A stretch of 64,000 nt of DNA from assembly GCF_014837245.1 (NCBI RefSeq), contig NZ_JACYFU010000003.1, forward strand, positions 248,001 to 312,000, written 5' to 3'. Of the stretch, positions 8,521 to 16,109 are shown piece by piece (the first letter of the stretch is position 1; each line of letters starts with the position of its first letter). Source of the DNA: Devosia oryzisoli. Its GTDB lineage: Bacteria; Pseudomonadota; Alphaproteobacteria; Rhizobiales; Devosiaceae. The notes under the pieces are model-generated. The model saw only the letters and a list, made by a program, of their open reading frames with translations. It searched no databases and was not told where the DNA came from. Made by a program: the position numbers and the translations under genes.

Positions 8521-8904
8521 ATGTTCAAGGCCTTTGCAGCCACAACCCTCGCCCTGGCCGCTTTTGCGGCACCAGCCTTTGCCCAGTCGGCTGATCCCGA
8601 TGGCGTCTGGAAGGACAAGTGGGGCACCACGTTCACTTTCCAGACCTGCGGGGACGGCACACAGCTTTGCGGCACGCTCAACGACATCCAGGGTGATTCC
8701 CGGACCCCCGAAAACCTCAAATATGTCGACCAGCAGGTCGTTAAGGCCGAGCAGACAGCTCCAGGCAAGTGGGAAGGGAGTATCGCGCTCAACGGCGAAA
8801 ACGCCAAGGCGATCGTTGAACAGACCGGCCCGGACACCATCAAGATCACCGGCTGCAAGGCCGCGATCCTGTGCTCCAGCATCCAGTATGAGCGCGTTTC
8901 GTAA
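8521..8904 (+). CDS. DUF2147 family secreted protein
   Basis: A 127-residue exported protein. The ATG at 8521 is preceded by GGAG and opens with a Sec signal peptide (FAATTLALAAFAAPAFA, cleavage near residue 22). The mature part (DPDGVWKDKWGTTFTF, then LCGTLND) has the pattern of DUF2147, a small periplasmic beta-rich family of unknown function. The frame is open upstream to 8353 but that extension has no ribosome site. It is followed by a strong terminator. Confidence 0.85.
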   Translation: MFKAFAATTLALAAFAAPAFAQSADPDGVWKDKWGTTFTFQTCGDGTQLCGTLNDIQGDSRTPENLKYVDQQVVKAEQTAPGKWEGSIALNGENAKAIVEQTGPDTIKITGCKAAILCSSIQYERVS

Positions 8905-8922
8905 ATCAAGGTCCAGACGACG

Positions 8923-8950
8923 AAAGCCCCGGTCTATCCGGGGCTTTTTT
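8923..8950 (+). terminator. Rho-independent terminator after the DUF2147 gene
   Basis: Stem AAAGCCCCGG (8923-8932) and CCGGGGCTTT (8938-8947) with a 5-base loop and a run of six T on the plus strand. It also ends the opposite minus-strand gene, whose stop is at 8954, since an A-run flanks the stem on the left. Confidence 0.88.
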
Positions 8951-8953
8951 GTG

Positions 8954-9778
8954 TCAGCAGACCGCCGCTACCCGCTCCTTGATCACGGCCAGAACTTCGT
9001 CGCCCGGACGCTTCCACCAATTATCCTGGGAGAAGATTTCGACTTCCTGCGGCCCAAAAAAACCAGCGTTCTCGATCATCTCGCGAATGGCAGGGAGGTC
9101 AATGACACCGTCCCCCATCATGCCCCGATCGAGCAACATGTCCTTTGTCGGCACCAGCCAATCGCAGATATGGTGGGCGAAAATCCGCTTCATCCGGCCG
9201 GCACGCGCGATGGCCTTGGCCAGATTGGGGTCCCACCAGACGTGGTACACGTCGATGGCGACACCGACGGTCTCGCCCAGATCTTCGCAAATATCGAGCG
9301 CCTGATCGATGGTGTTCACGCAGGCCCGGTCGGCTGCGTACATCGGGTGGAGCGGTTCGATCGCAATTTTCACCCCCGAAGCTTTCGCATGAGGCAGCAT
9401 GGCCGCTATCCCGTCGCTGACCATCTGCCGGGCGGCCGGCAAGTCTTTTGAAGATCCTGGCAATCCGCCGACGACCAAAACAAGGCAATCGGCATTGAGC
9501 GCGGCGGCTTCGTCTATGGCGTGGAGATTGTCGTCGATCTGCTTCTGGCGCCCCTCACTGGTTTCGGCCGGAAACATGCCGCCCCGGCAGACACCTGTCA
9601 CCTGCAGCCTGTTGTCCCGCACGATCCGCGCGGCTTCATCAAGACCTATGGCAGCGATCTGGTCCCGCCACGGCGAAATGGCGGTAATGCCGGCGCGCAG
9701 ACACCCATCCACCGCTTCGGCAAAACCCCATTGCTGGCGTGTGGTCGCAAGATTGAGCGAGATCATTCGTTCGGTCAT
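8954..9778 (-). CDS. Sugar phosphate isomerase/epimerase family TIM barrel
   Basis: A 274-residue xylose-isomerase-like TIM barrel. The family isomerises, epimerises or eliminates on sugars using a bound divalent metal; candidate ligands are E141 (IEPLHP), D176 and H179 (AIDVYHVWWDPN), H202/H203 and E247 (EVEIFS). The start overlaps the stop of the DUF993 gene by 4 bases (ATGA), so the two are translationally coupled and very likely act in one pathway with the Gfo/Idh/MocA oxidoreductase upstream. Some relatives act after a 3-oxidase on keto-glycosides, a possible role here. The exact reaction is unknown. Confidence 0.88.
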   Translation of the reverse strand: MTERMISLNLATTRQQWGFAEAVDGCLRAGITAISPWRDQIAAIGLDEAARIVRDNRLQVTGVCRGGMFPAETSEGRQKQIDDNLHAIDEAAALNADCLVLVVGGLPGSSKDLPAARQMVSDGIAAMLPHAKASGVKIAIEPLHPMYAADRACVNTIDQALDICEDLGETVGVAIDVYHVWWDPNLAKAIARAGRMKRIFAHHICDWLVPTKDMLLDRGMMGDGVIDLPAIREMIENAGFFGPQEVEIFSQDNWWKRPGDEVLAVIKERVAAVC

Positions 9779-10944
9779 GCCGGCACTCCATAGACCTGCA
9801 AGACGGCCTTCATGCGGGACGTGGCCAGTTCCGGATCGGCGAGGACGCGGGCCTTGTCGGCGAGGCGGAAGAGTTCGGCGAGGTGCTGAATCGAGCGGGT
9901 CGACTGCTGCCCACCGATCATCTGGAAGTGGTCCTGGAGGCCATTGAGATAGGCGAGGAACACGACGCCAGTTTTGTAGAAGCGCGTTGGCGCTGCAAAG
10001 ATGTGGCGGCTGAGCGGTACGGTGGGCTCGAGGATGTCGAAGAACGTAGTGGTATTGCCGCGCCCAAGCGCGGCGAGGCCCGCTGACGCAGCCGGGGCGA
10101 TGGCATCGAATATGCCGAGCAGAGCGTGGGAATATCCCTGCTCATCCCCCGCGATGAGCTCGGCGTAATTGAAATCGTCGCCGGTATACATCTTTACGTT
10201 GACCGGCAGACTGCGGCGCATCTTGATCTCCTTTTCTGCCGAAAGCAGGGAAATCTTGATGCCGTCCACCTTCTCGGCATGGGCGGCGATGACATCAAGG
10301 CAGACATCCATGGCCGCGTCATGGTCGATGCTGCCCCAATAGCCTTGCAGGGCCGGATCGAACATTTCGCCCAGCCAGTGCATGATGACCGGCTGCTTTA
10401 CCTGGCTGAGGATATGGCCATAGACGCGGGCATAGTCATCGGGTGATTTTGCCGAGGCAGCGAGAGCGCGGCTCGCCATCAGGATGACACGGCCGCCTTC
10501 GCCTTCGACGAAGCCGACTTGCTCGTCATAGGCGCGGATGATGGCGTCGATCGTGACGTCCGGCCCGGGCGCGAGGTGGTCGGTGCCGGCGCCATAGGCG
10601 ATAAGACTATCGTCACGAGTCCGCGCTTCGGCCTGGGAGCGGCGGATCAATTCCTGCGCTTCCGGCCACCCCAGGCCCATGCCGCGCTGGGCGGTATCCA
10701 TGGCTTCGGCGACGCCGAGCCCAAGGTCCCAGAGGCGGTGGCGGAATTTGAGTGTCGTGTCCCAATCGATCGCCGGGGTCAGCCAGGGATCGTTGGCGGC
10801 AAGCGGGTCGGCGACCACATGGGCCGCGGCGAACGCGATGCGGGGGAAGTCGGTGGCGCGATACTTGACGAAGGGAATGGGATCGCCGGTCAGCGCGTAG
10901 GGGCTGATGGAGCGATCGGGATTGGGCAAGTTGATGGTGGGCAT
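9775..10944 (-). CDS. DUF993, dihydrodipicolinate-synthase-like protein
   Basis: A 389-residue protein of the DUF993 group, distantly related to class I aldolases of the DapA superfamily. The start at 10944 is chosen for AGAGGA upstream; the longer reading to 11001 runs into a palindromic repeat. A GIK motif (HAEKVDGIKISLL, K230) is a candidate Schiff-base lysine, as in DapA-type lyases, but this is inference. It is coupled by a 4-base overlap to the downstream isomerase and sits 122 bases after the oxidoreductase. A lyase/aldolase step in sugar breakdown is the simplest role. No member is assigned a reaction that I can name. Confidence 0.8.
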   Translation of the reverse strand: MPTINLPNPDRSISPYALTGDPIPFVKYRATDFPRIAFAAAHVVADPLAANDPWLTPAIDWDTTLKFRHRLWDLGLGVAEAMDTAQRGMGLGWPEAQELIRRSQAEARTRDDSLIAYGAGTDHLAPGPDVTIDAIIRAYDEQVGFVEGEGGRVILMASRALAASAKSPDDYARVYGHILSQVKQPVIMHWLGEMFDPALQGYWGSIDHDAAMDVCLDVIAAHAEKVDGIKISLLSAEKEIKMRRSLPVNVKMYTGDDFNYAELIAGDEQGYSHALLGIFDAIAPAASAGLAALGRGNTTTFFDILEPTVPLSRHIFAAPTRFYKTGVVFLAYLNGLQDHFQMIGGQQSTRSIQHLAELFRLADKARVLADPELATSRMKAVLQVYGVPA

Positions 10945-10975
10945 GGGCTTTTCCTCTCGCCGGAAGCGGCGGAAG

Positions 10976-11051
10976 CCCTCATGGTGAGCCTGTCGAACCA
11001 TAAGGGCGTTGCGCGCCGGACCTCGTCCCTCGACGGCTCAGGATGAGGTCC
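10976..11051. repeat. Tandem palindromic repeat (REP-like)
   Basis: Two hairpins in a row: CCCTCATGGT (10976-10985) with ACCATAAGGG (10997-11006), and GGACCTCGTCC (11018-11028) with GGATGAGGTCC (11041-11051). The GTGAGCCTGTCGA and TCGACGGCTCA loops are inverted copies of one motif, so this is a head-to-head REP doublet. It lies between two genes of one operon and may stabilise the message. Confidence 0.75.
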
Positions 11052-11066
11052 TTTTGATAGATCGGC

Positions 11067-12218
11067 TCAAAACTCGAGTTTCGGAACGTCCAGCCAGCGG
11101 CGTTCGGCCCAGCTTTTGAGACCCAGTTCGGCGAGTTGCACACCCTTGGCGCCGGCTTCCAGACCGTAATTCCATGGTGCGTCTTCGGCGACGTGGCGAA
11201 GGAACATCTCCCACTGCACCTTGAAGCCGTTGTCGGCGGGCCAGTTGTCCGGCACCTCTTCCCAGTCGTCGAAGAAGTTCATGGTCTGCGGCTGGTCGGG
11301 GTTCCATACCGGCTTGGGTGTGTTGACCCGGTGCTGGGTGAAGCACTTGTGGAGCCCTGCCACGGCCGAGCCGTGCGTACCATCGACATGGAAGGTAACA
11401 AGGTCGTCCCGCCGCACGCGCGTCGTCCAGCTCGAATTGATCTGGGCGATGACGCCGCCCTCGAGTTCGAAGGTGGCATAGGCCGCATCGTCCGTATCGG
11501 CCTTGAAGCGGTTGCCCTGTTCATCGACGCGATAGGGGATGTGCGTGGCGCCCAGGCATGACACTGCCTGCACTTCGCCGAACAGGTTGTCGAGCACGTA
11601 ACGCCAGTGGCAGAGCATGTCGAGAATGATGCCGCCGCCATCGTTCTTCCGGTAGTTCCAGGAGGGGCGCTGGGACTTCTGCCAGTCGCCCTCGAAGACC
11701 CAGTAGCCGAACTCACCGCGGACCGAGAGGATGTCACCAAAAAAACCGCTGTCGCGCAGCATCTTGATCTTCATCAGGCCGGGCAGGAACAGCTTGTCCT
11801 GAACCACGCCATGCTTGAGGCCGGATGCACGTGCTGTCTTGGCGAGATTCACCGCCACGTCGAGATCATCGGAAGTGGGCTTTTCACAATAGACGTTCTT
11901 GCCCGCCGCCAGCGCTTTCTCAAGCAGGCTTGCCCGCATCAGTGTGGTGCCGGCATCGAAGAATATCGTGTCGTCGGGATTGGCCAGCGCCTCGTCGAGG
12001 TCATGGCTCCAGCGGGCGATGTTGTGCTTTTTGGCCAGCGTTTCGATCTTGTCGCGGTTGCGCCCGACGATGATTGGGTCGACCTGGAGGCGATCACCAT
12101 TCTTGAGAGCAATGCCACCCTGGTCGCGGATCGCCAGGATCGAGCGCACCAGATGTTGATTGTAGCCCATGCGCCCGGTCACGCCATGCATGATGATGCC
12201 GATCCGTCGTTCCGCCAT
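11067..12218 (-). CDS. Gfo/Idh/MocA family oxidoreductase
   Basis: A 383-residue NAD(P)-dependent dehydrogenase. The Rossmann start is RIGIIMHGVTGRMGYN (residues 5-20); the EKP catalytic-lysine motif is at 112-114 (YCEKPTSDD); the C-terminal alpha/beta domain follows with PSWNYRKNDGGGIILDMLCHW, a conserved active-site region. It is the first gene of a minus-strand set with DUF993 and the TIM-barrel isomerase. An operator-like palindrome lies 31 bases before its start. Members oxidise sugars, inositols or glycosides at ring carbons. Substrate here is unknown. Confidence 0.9.
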   Translation of the reverse strand: MAERRIGIIMHGVTGRMGYNQHLVRSILAIRDQGGIALKNGDRLQVDPIIVGRNRDKIETLAKKHNIARWSHDLDEALANPDDTIFFDAGTTLMRASLLEKALAAGKNVYCEKPTSDDLDVAVNLAKTARASGLKHGVVQDKLFLPGLMKIKMLRDSGFFGDILSVRGEFGYWVFEGDWQKSQRPSWNYRKNDGGGIILDMLCHWRYVLDNLFGEVQAVSCLGATHIPYRVDEQGNRFKADTDDAAYATFELEGGVIAQINSSWTTRVRRDDLVTFHVDGTHGSAVAGLHKCFTQHRVNTPKPVWNPDQPQTMNFFDDWEEVPDNWPADNGFKVQWEMFLRHVAEDAPWNYGLEAGAKGVQLAELGLKSWAERRWLDVPKLEF

Positions 12219-12248
12219 TTACAAATCCTCCCGGGACGCCTGGCCAGT

Positions 12249-12264
12249 GTAACTGATTGGTTAC
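12249..12264. promoter_or_regulatory. Operator-like palindrome, copy 3 (oxidoreductase operon)
   Basis: GTAACTGATTGGTTAC, 6 of 8 positions symmetric, 31 bases upstream of the oxidoreductase start. The right arm TTGGTTAC matches the other three copies closely, which ties this operon to the ABC importer and to the TetR/exporter pair. Confidence 0.55.
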
Positions 12265-12313
12265 TTACATATCGGCGGCTAGCGGAGTCGTCAAGCGGTG
12301 ACCAATGGTGCTG

Positions 12314-13060
12314 TTACACGCCCAGCAGCAGCTTCACCCCGACAACGCCGAGAAAGATCAGGATCATGCGATCAAACGCTTCTCGACTGAGGCGGGCGGC
12401 AAGGCGCTGACCCAGGGGCATGAAGATCATCAAGGGGATGAGTGCAAGAAACCCTTCGACCATGATGGGAACCGTCATGACTCCCGCGATGGTCAGGAAA
12501 GCGAATTGGGTGATGGCAAAGAGGAGAAACATGGCCGAAATGGCAAAGACGAGCGCTCCTCGTCCAAGTGACATGGCATGGATGAAGGTGACACCGATTG
12601 GCGACGATACGCCTGTGGCTCCCTGCAAGGCACCAGCCCCGAACCCGGCCAGAGGGGCGAAGAGCCGCGCCGTCGCCGGACCAATCGTGCGATGTGGCGT
12701 AGCCAGCCGGAGTCCAACGTATGCCATCAGAAGTATCCCGAGGCAGACAAGAAGGGCACGCTCCGGCACATTTGTGAGGGCCCAGGTCCCAACCAGAACA
12801 CCGGCCACGCCACCCACCAGCAGAACCGGCAAAAAGCTCAGCCGCTGGTCTCGATAATGGTCTCGAAAGTTCCAGACCTGAAAGATGTTGGAGTAGAGCA
12901 TGGGCACCGTCATCAGCGCCACGGCGTGCTGCAATTCGACAAAGGTGGTCAGCACGGGTAGGGCGACCAGAGGCAGGCCCATGCCCGTAGCGCCTTTGGC
13001 GATCGCGCCGAGACCCAGCCCGAGGGTCATGATGGCGAGACGCCCGATATCGAAGTCCAT
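12314..13060 (-). CDS. TauE/SafE family membrane exporter
   Basis: A 248-residue integral membrane protein with about eight hydrophobic segments and the two glycine-rich family repeats (GAIAKGATGMGLP near residue 18, GAGALQGATGVSSP near 145). Known members export sulfite, sulfoacetate or other organosulfur anions; for most, the substrate is untested. GAGGGAAT precedes the ATG at 13060; upstream extension to 13135 has no such signal. It faces away from the TetR gene, and a TNACCANNTGGTTA-type site lies between them. It may export a by-product of the linked pathway. Confidence 0.88.
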   Translation of the reverse strand: MDFDIGRLAIMTLGLGLGAIAKGATGMGLPLVALPVLTTFVELQHAVALMTVPMLYSNIFQVWNFRDHYRDQRLSFLPVLLVGGVAGVLVGTWALTNVPERALLVCLGILLMAYVGLRLATPHRTIGPATARLFAPLAGFGAGALQGATGVSSPIGVTFIHAMSLGRGALVFAISAMFLLFAITQFAFLTIAGVMTVPIMVEGFLALIPLMIFMPLGQRLAARLSREAFDRMILIFLGVVGVKLLLGV

Positions 13061-13170
13061 ATTCCCTCGGCAAGTGCCCTTACCGGTTTCGCCCCGGCTC
13101 GGCAGGGACCCTAGCATTGATACACCTGTGCGCAAGCGGGGGGTTACCGCGACCCTCTGAGCATGCGCGC

Positions 13171-13186
13171 TTCACCAGCTGGTTAC
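13171..13186. promoter_or_regulatory. Operator-like palindrome, copy 4 (exporter/TetR)
   Basis: TTCACCAGCTGGTTAC, 6 of 8 positions symmetric with a perfect ACCAGCTGGT centre. It lies between the divergent exporter (start 13060) and TetR (start 13289) genes, the usual place for an autoregulatory TetR operator. Confidence 0.6.
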
Positions 13187-13288
13187 TTGTGCCTTGACAG
13201 TGACGGATGTTGAACCTCAACATGGAACAAGGTCCGGCGCACGTCATCGTGCTTACCATTCTCATGTCCACTCCGGCGGTATCCAGGC

Positions 13289-13978
13289 GTGTCCGATCCC
13301 TCTTCAGCCGCACTCGCGGCAAAACCGACTTCGAAAGCTGATGCGCCCAAGCGGACGCGCAATTCGGCCAAGACCAAGGCATCCATCCTGGCGGCAGCAC
13401 GGGTGGAGTTCGCCGACCGGGGCTTTGAGGGGGCGCGGGTGGATGCCATTGCCGAACGGGCGGGCGCCAACAAACGGCTGCTGTACCACTATTTCGGCAA
13501 CAAGGAGGACCTCTACCGGGCCGTGCTCCTGGACGCTTATCAGGAGATTCGTCGGGGCGAGCTTGCGCTGAGCCTTGATCAATACGATCCGGCGCAGGCG
13601 ATGGATCGGCTAGTGCGCTTCACTTTCCGGCACTTCCTTGCCAACCCGTGGTTCCCGCGGCTGCTGGGCACGGAGAACATCGAGAATGCCCGGTTCTTGA
13701 AGACATTGCCCAACATCGAGGCGCTCCACTCACCTCTGGTGGGTCAGATTGCGGCCATCATCGAGCGCGGCAACAGGGCCGGCATCTTTCGTCGCGATGT
13801 GGATCCGGTGCAGCTCTACATCTCGGTCGCGGCGCTAGGCTTCTTCTACGTTTCCAACACTGCCACGCTATCGGTGATCTTCAAGCGTGACCTTGCCAGC
13901 GTCGCGATGGTGCACGAACGCGAAGCGCATGCCGTGCAGATGGTACTCGATTATCTGAAGACCAAGCCCGTGGGATGA
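13289..13978 (+). CDS. TetR-family transcriptional regulator
   Basis: A 229-residue regulator starting at GTG (no early in-frame ATG exists). The TetR helix-turn-helix spans about residues 25-75 (ILAAARVEFADRGFEGARVD, then RLLYHYFGNKEDLY). The C-terminal ligand domain has LLGTENIENARFLKTLPNI. The RLLYHYF.NKEDLY helix is close to that of RutR-type members, which bind TTGACCANNTGGTCAA; the four local palindromes share the ACCA-NN-TGGT core. It probably represses itself, the exporter, the oxidoreductase set and the ABC importer. Inducer unknown. Confidence 0.9.
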   Translation: MSDPSSAALAAKPTSKADAPKRTRNSAKTKASILAAARVEFADRGFEGARVDAIAERAGANKRLLYHYFGNKEDLYRAVLLDAYQEIRRGELALSLDQYDPAQAMDRLVRFTFRHFLANPWFPRLLGTENIENARFLKTLPNIEALHSPLVGQIAAIIERGNRAGIFRRDVDPVQLYISVAALGFFYVSNTATLSVIFKRDLASVAMVHEREAHAVQMVLDYLKTKPVG

Positions 13979-13983
13979 GCGGC

Positions 13984-14004
13984 GGGGGCGCCAGCGGCGC
14001 CCCC
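13984..14004. terminator. Bidirectional hairpin between TetR and PadR genes
   Basis: Stem GGGGGCGCC (13984-13992) and GGCGCCCCC (13996-14004) with a 3-base loop, in the 38-base gap between two convergent stops. No T-run, so termination may be weak or factor-assisted. Confidence 0.5.
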
Positions 14005-14016
14005 AACGCGCGACTG

Positions 14017-14739
14017 TCAGAGATCGACGTCGTCTTCACCGAGCGCATCGACTTCGGCGGCCGCGCGGCGAAGAATTTCGGCAGCGCGCCGCTGTTGCTC
14101 CTGGGTGCCGCGACGCGACTTCTTGATGGCCTGCTTGAGCGCCTTGCGGGCCAGTTCGAGTTCGGGCACCGCGTCGTGGAGCGGACGGTCGTCCTCCTGG
14201 TCGTGGCCCGCACCATGATGACCGCGATGCGGGGGCCGGTTGCCTTCGGCGTCCGAGCCGGGGCCGGAGAAGGGCCAGTCGGCGCGGGCGAACTCGCGGA
14301 ACCGGTTCATCTGCTCGCCGGCCTTGGCCAGGAAGTCGAGCGTCGACGCCACGGCGTCGCGGTTGTCGGCGAGGTGGGCCAGGCCCTCATCGGTGATGGT
14401 GTAGAGCTTGCGGTTGCCTTCAGCCGCGGAGGTCACGTAGCCAGCCTCCTCGAGGAAGGTCAGCGCCGGATAGACGACGCCGGGGCTGGGCGAATAGAAG
14501 CCGCCGGAGCGCTCCTCGATGGCCTTGATGAGGTCGTAGCCGTGGCGCGGCTGCTGCTCGATGAAGAACAGGGCCACGAGCCGCACATCGCCGGCCGCGA
14601 GCATGCGGCCGATGCGGAAATTGCCGCCCCACTGGCCGAGGTCTTCATCGGCCATGGACTGGACGCGCCCCCAGCCGCGGCGGGCCATCTGCTCGAGACG
14701 CCGCCAGTTGGGTTCGCCGTTGCGCCAATAGGGTGCCAT
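14017..14739 (-). CDS. PadR-family transcriptional regulator
   Basis: A 240-residue repressor. The PadR winged helix covers about residues 45-125 (LVALFFIEQQPRHGYDLIKA, then FYSPSPGVVYPALTFLEEAG), with the typical beta-wing EGNRKLYTITDEG. The C-terminal part is longer than usual and ends in a charged helix (ELARKALKQAIKKSRR). The ATG at 14739 has GGGAG 8 bases before it; ATG at 14745 is the alternative. Two GATATATCG boxes lie upstream, which fits autorepression. Nothing downstream on this strand is close enough to be an operon partner, so remote targets are likely. Confidence 0.88.
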   Translation of the reverse strand: MAPYWRNGEPNWRRLEQMARRGWGRVQSMADEDLGQWGGNFRIGRMLAAGDVRLVALFFIEQQPRHGYDLIKAIEERSGGFYSPSPGVVYPALTFLEEAGYVTSAAEGNRKLYTITDEGLAHLADNRDAVASTLDFLAKAGEQMNRFREFARADWPFSGPGSDAEGNRPPHRGHHGAGHDQEDDRPLHDAVPELELARKALKQAIKKSRRGTQEQQRRAAEILRRAAAEVDALGEDDVDL

Positions 14740-14751
14740 GATCATATCTCC

Positions 14752-14818
14752 CGATATATCGCACGAGTTCATATCAAGGGGAGATCGGCGCGACCTGCCG
14801 TGCTTTCAAGATATATCG
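14752..14818. promoter_or_regulatory. Paired GATATATCG boxes upstream of the PadR gene
   Basis: A perfect CGATATATCG palindrome at 14752-14761 and AGATATATCG at 14809-14818, 57 bases apart. The first touches the ribosome site region of the PadR gene. PadR proteins typically bind AT-rich dyads at their own promoters; assignment is inferred from position. Confidence 0.5.
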
Positions 14819-14938
14819 CTCGAAATGTTTAGATGAGTATGGCGTCAAGCTGCGGTCAAAAAACATGTGCCGCCCGCCTGGAGCGGGAAAATCACCGTCA
14901 ACCGCGTGACGCGCGGCGTGTCACAGTAGGCCGAGGCC

Positions 14939-15955
14939 TCAGGCGACTATGCTGCCCGAACTGGCCGCCCCACCGGAACCGGACTTGTCGCTGTTGCGGC
15001 CGAACTGCCCGTTCTTGCGGAAGCGCCACATGTAGGAGGGCAGGATATCGTCCATGGATTCGGGCTTGATGCCAAACGCCGCAAGGGTCCGCTTTTCCCG
15101 GATCGCCTCGTCCGAGACGACATTGTCTACCGCCAGAAGCTCAACCTGGTCCTCGGTGATAAGGGGCTTAAACGGCAGGAAGGAGAAGACTGCCGCAGTA
15201 AATTTCGCAAGGCCCGCCGGCCAGGGCAAGAGCGGGCGCTTGCGACCGGCTTCGCGCAGGATGCGCTGCATCAGCGCCTTGTGCGTTTCAATCTCGGGCC
15301 CACCCAGCTCATAGACACGGCCGGTCTTGACCTTACCTTCGGCAGCAAGCAGCAGTGCTTCAGCGACGTCGCCCACGTAGATCGGCTGAAAGCGGGTTTC
15401 GCCATGGATCAGTGGCATGACCGGGAAGATGCGCGCCAACGCCCCCATGAGATTGAAGAAGCCGTCGTCCTGGCCGAAGATCAGAGAGGGGCGGACGACG
15501 ATGGCGGTCGGGAAGGTCTCGAGCACAGCAGCCTCAGCGTCGAGCCGGCTCTTGGCCCATGCGCTGGCTTCGGCGGCCTTGGCTACACCCAGCGCCGACA
15601 TCTGCACGAAAGTCTTGGCCCCTGCGGCCTTTGCAGCACGGGCTGCATTGGTCGAGCCTTCAACGTGAATGGCGCGGAAAGTCTGCTTGCCGGCCTCGGC
15701 GCCGATGCCCACGAGGTTGATGACGATCTCGGCGTCGCGCACGGCCCGCTCGACGGAAGCCCGGTCGCGCAAATTGGCCTGAATGGGCAGGACCTGCCCG
15801 ACGCTGCCAAACATGCGCACATGGCCGGCGAGGTCCGGCCGGCGCACCGCCACGCGGATCCGGTAGCCCTGGCGCGCCAGGAGCTGCACGAGCTGAGTGC
15901 CGACGAATCCCGAACCGCCGAAGACGGTGACGAGCTTGGGGGCAAAGCGATCCAT
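14939..15955 (-). CDS. NDUFA9-like NAD(P)-binding protein (atypical SDR)
   Basis: A 338-residue extended short-chain-dehydrogenase-like protein. The dinucleotide motif FGGSGFVGTQLV is at residues 13-24, followed by RRPDLAGHV and the VVRPSLIFGQDDGFFNLM stretch typical of the 39-kDa complex I subunit (NDUFA9) family. The C-terminal helix (LPSYMWRFRKNGQFG) is also seen in this group. The Tyr-Lys catalytic pair of true SDRs is not obvious, so it may bind rather than turn over NAD(P)H. In bacteria the family is linked to quinone or complex I function without a settled role. It stands alone here. Confidence 0.85.
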   Translation of the reverse strand: MDRFAPKLVTVFGGSGFVGTQLVQLLARQGYRIRVAVRRPDLAGHVRMFGSVGQVLPIQANLRDRASVERAVRDAEIVINLVGIGAEAGKQTFRAIHVEGSTNAARAAKAAGAKTFVQMSALGVAKAAEASAWAKSRLDAEAAVLETFPTAIVVRPSLIFGQDDGFFNLMGALARIFPVMPLIHGETRFQPIYVGDVAEALLLAAEGKVKTGRVYELGGPEIETHKALMQRILREAGRKRPLLPWPAGLAKFTAAVFSFLPFKPLITEDQVELLAVDNVVSDEAIREKRTLAAFGIKPESMDDILPSYMWRFRKNGQFGRNSDKSGSGGAASSGSIVA

Positions 15956-16109
15956 GGCGGGACTCCAGCGCGGCTTAGACGTGCGGTGCTTCTAGCGCAT
16001 GCGCCGCACCCCTGTCGAGGCTTGGGGAAGGCGGCAAAATGATTGCCGCAAACGATTGACTCCGGACAGATTTTGTTCTTCTTTTGTTCGATCACTATGG
16101 AGGATCTTG

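Noticed and set aside
13139-13150. Possible fifth operator, GGGGTTACCGCG
   Set aside because: Only a half site is present; the left arm does not match and the symmetry of the other four copies is lacking.
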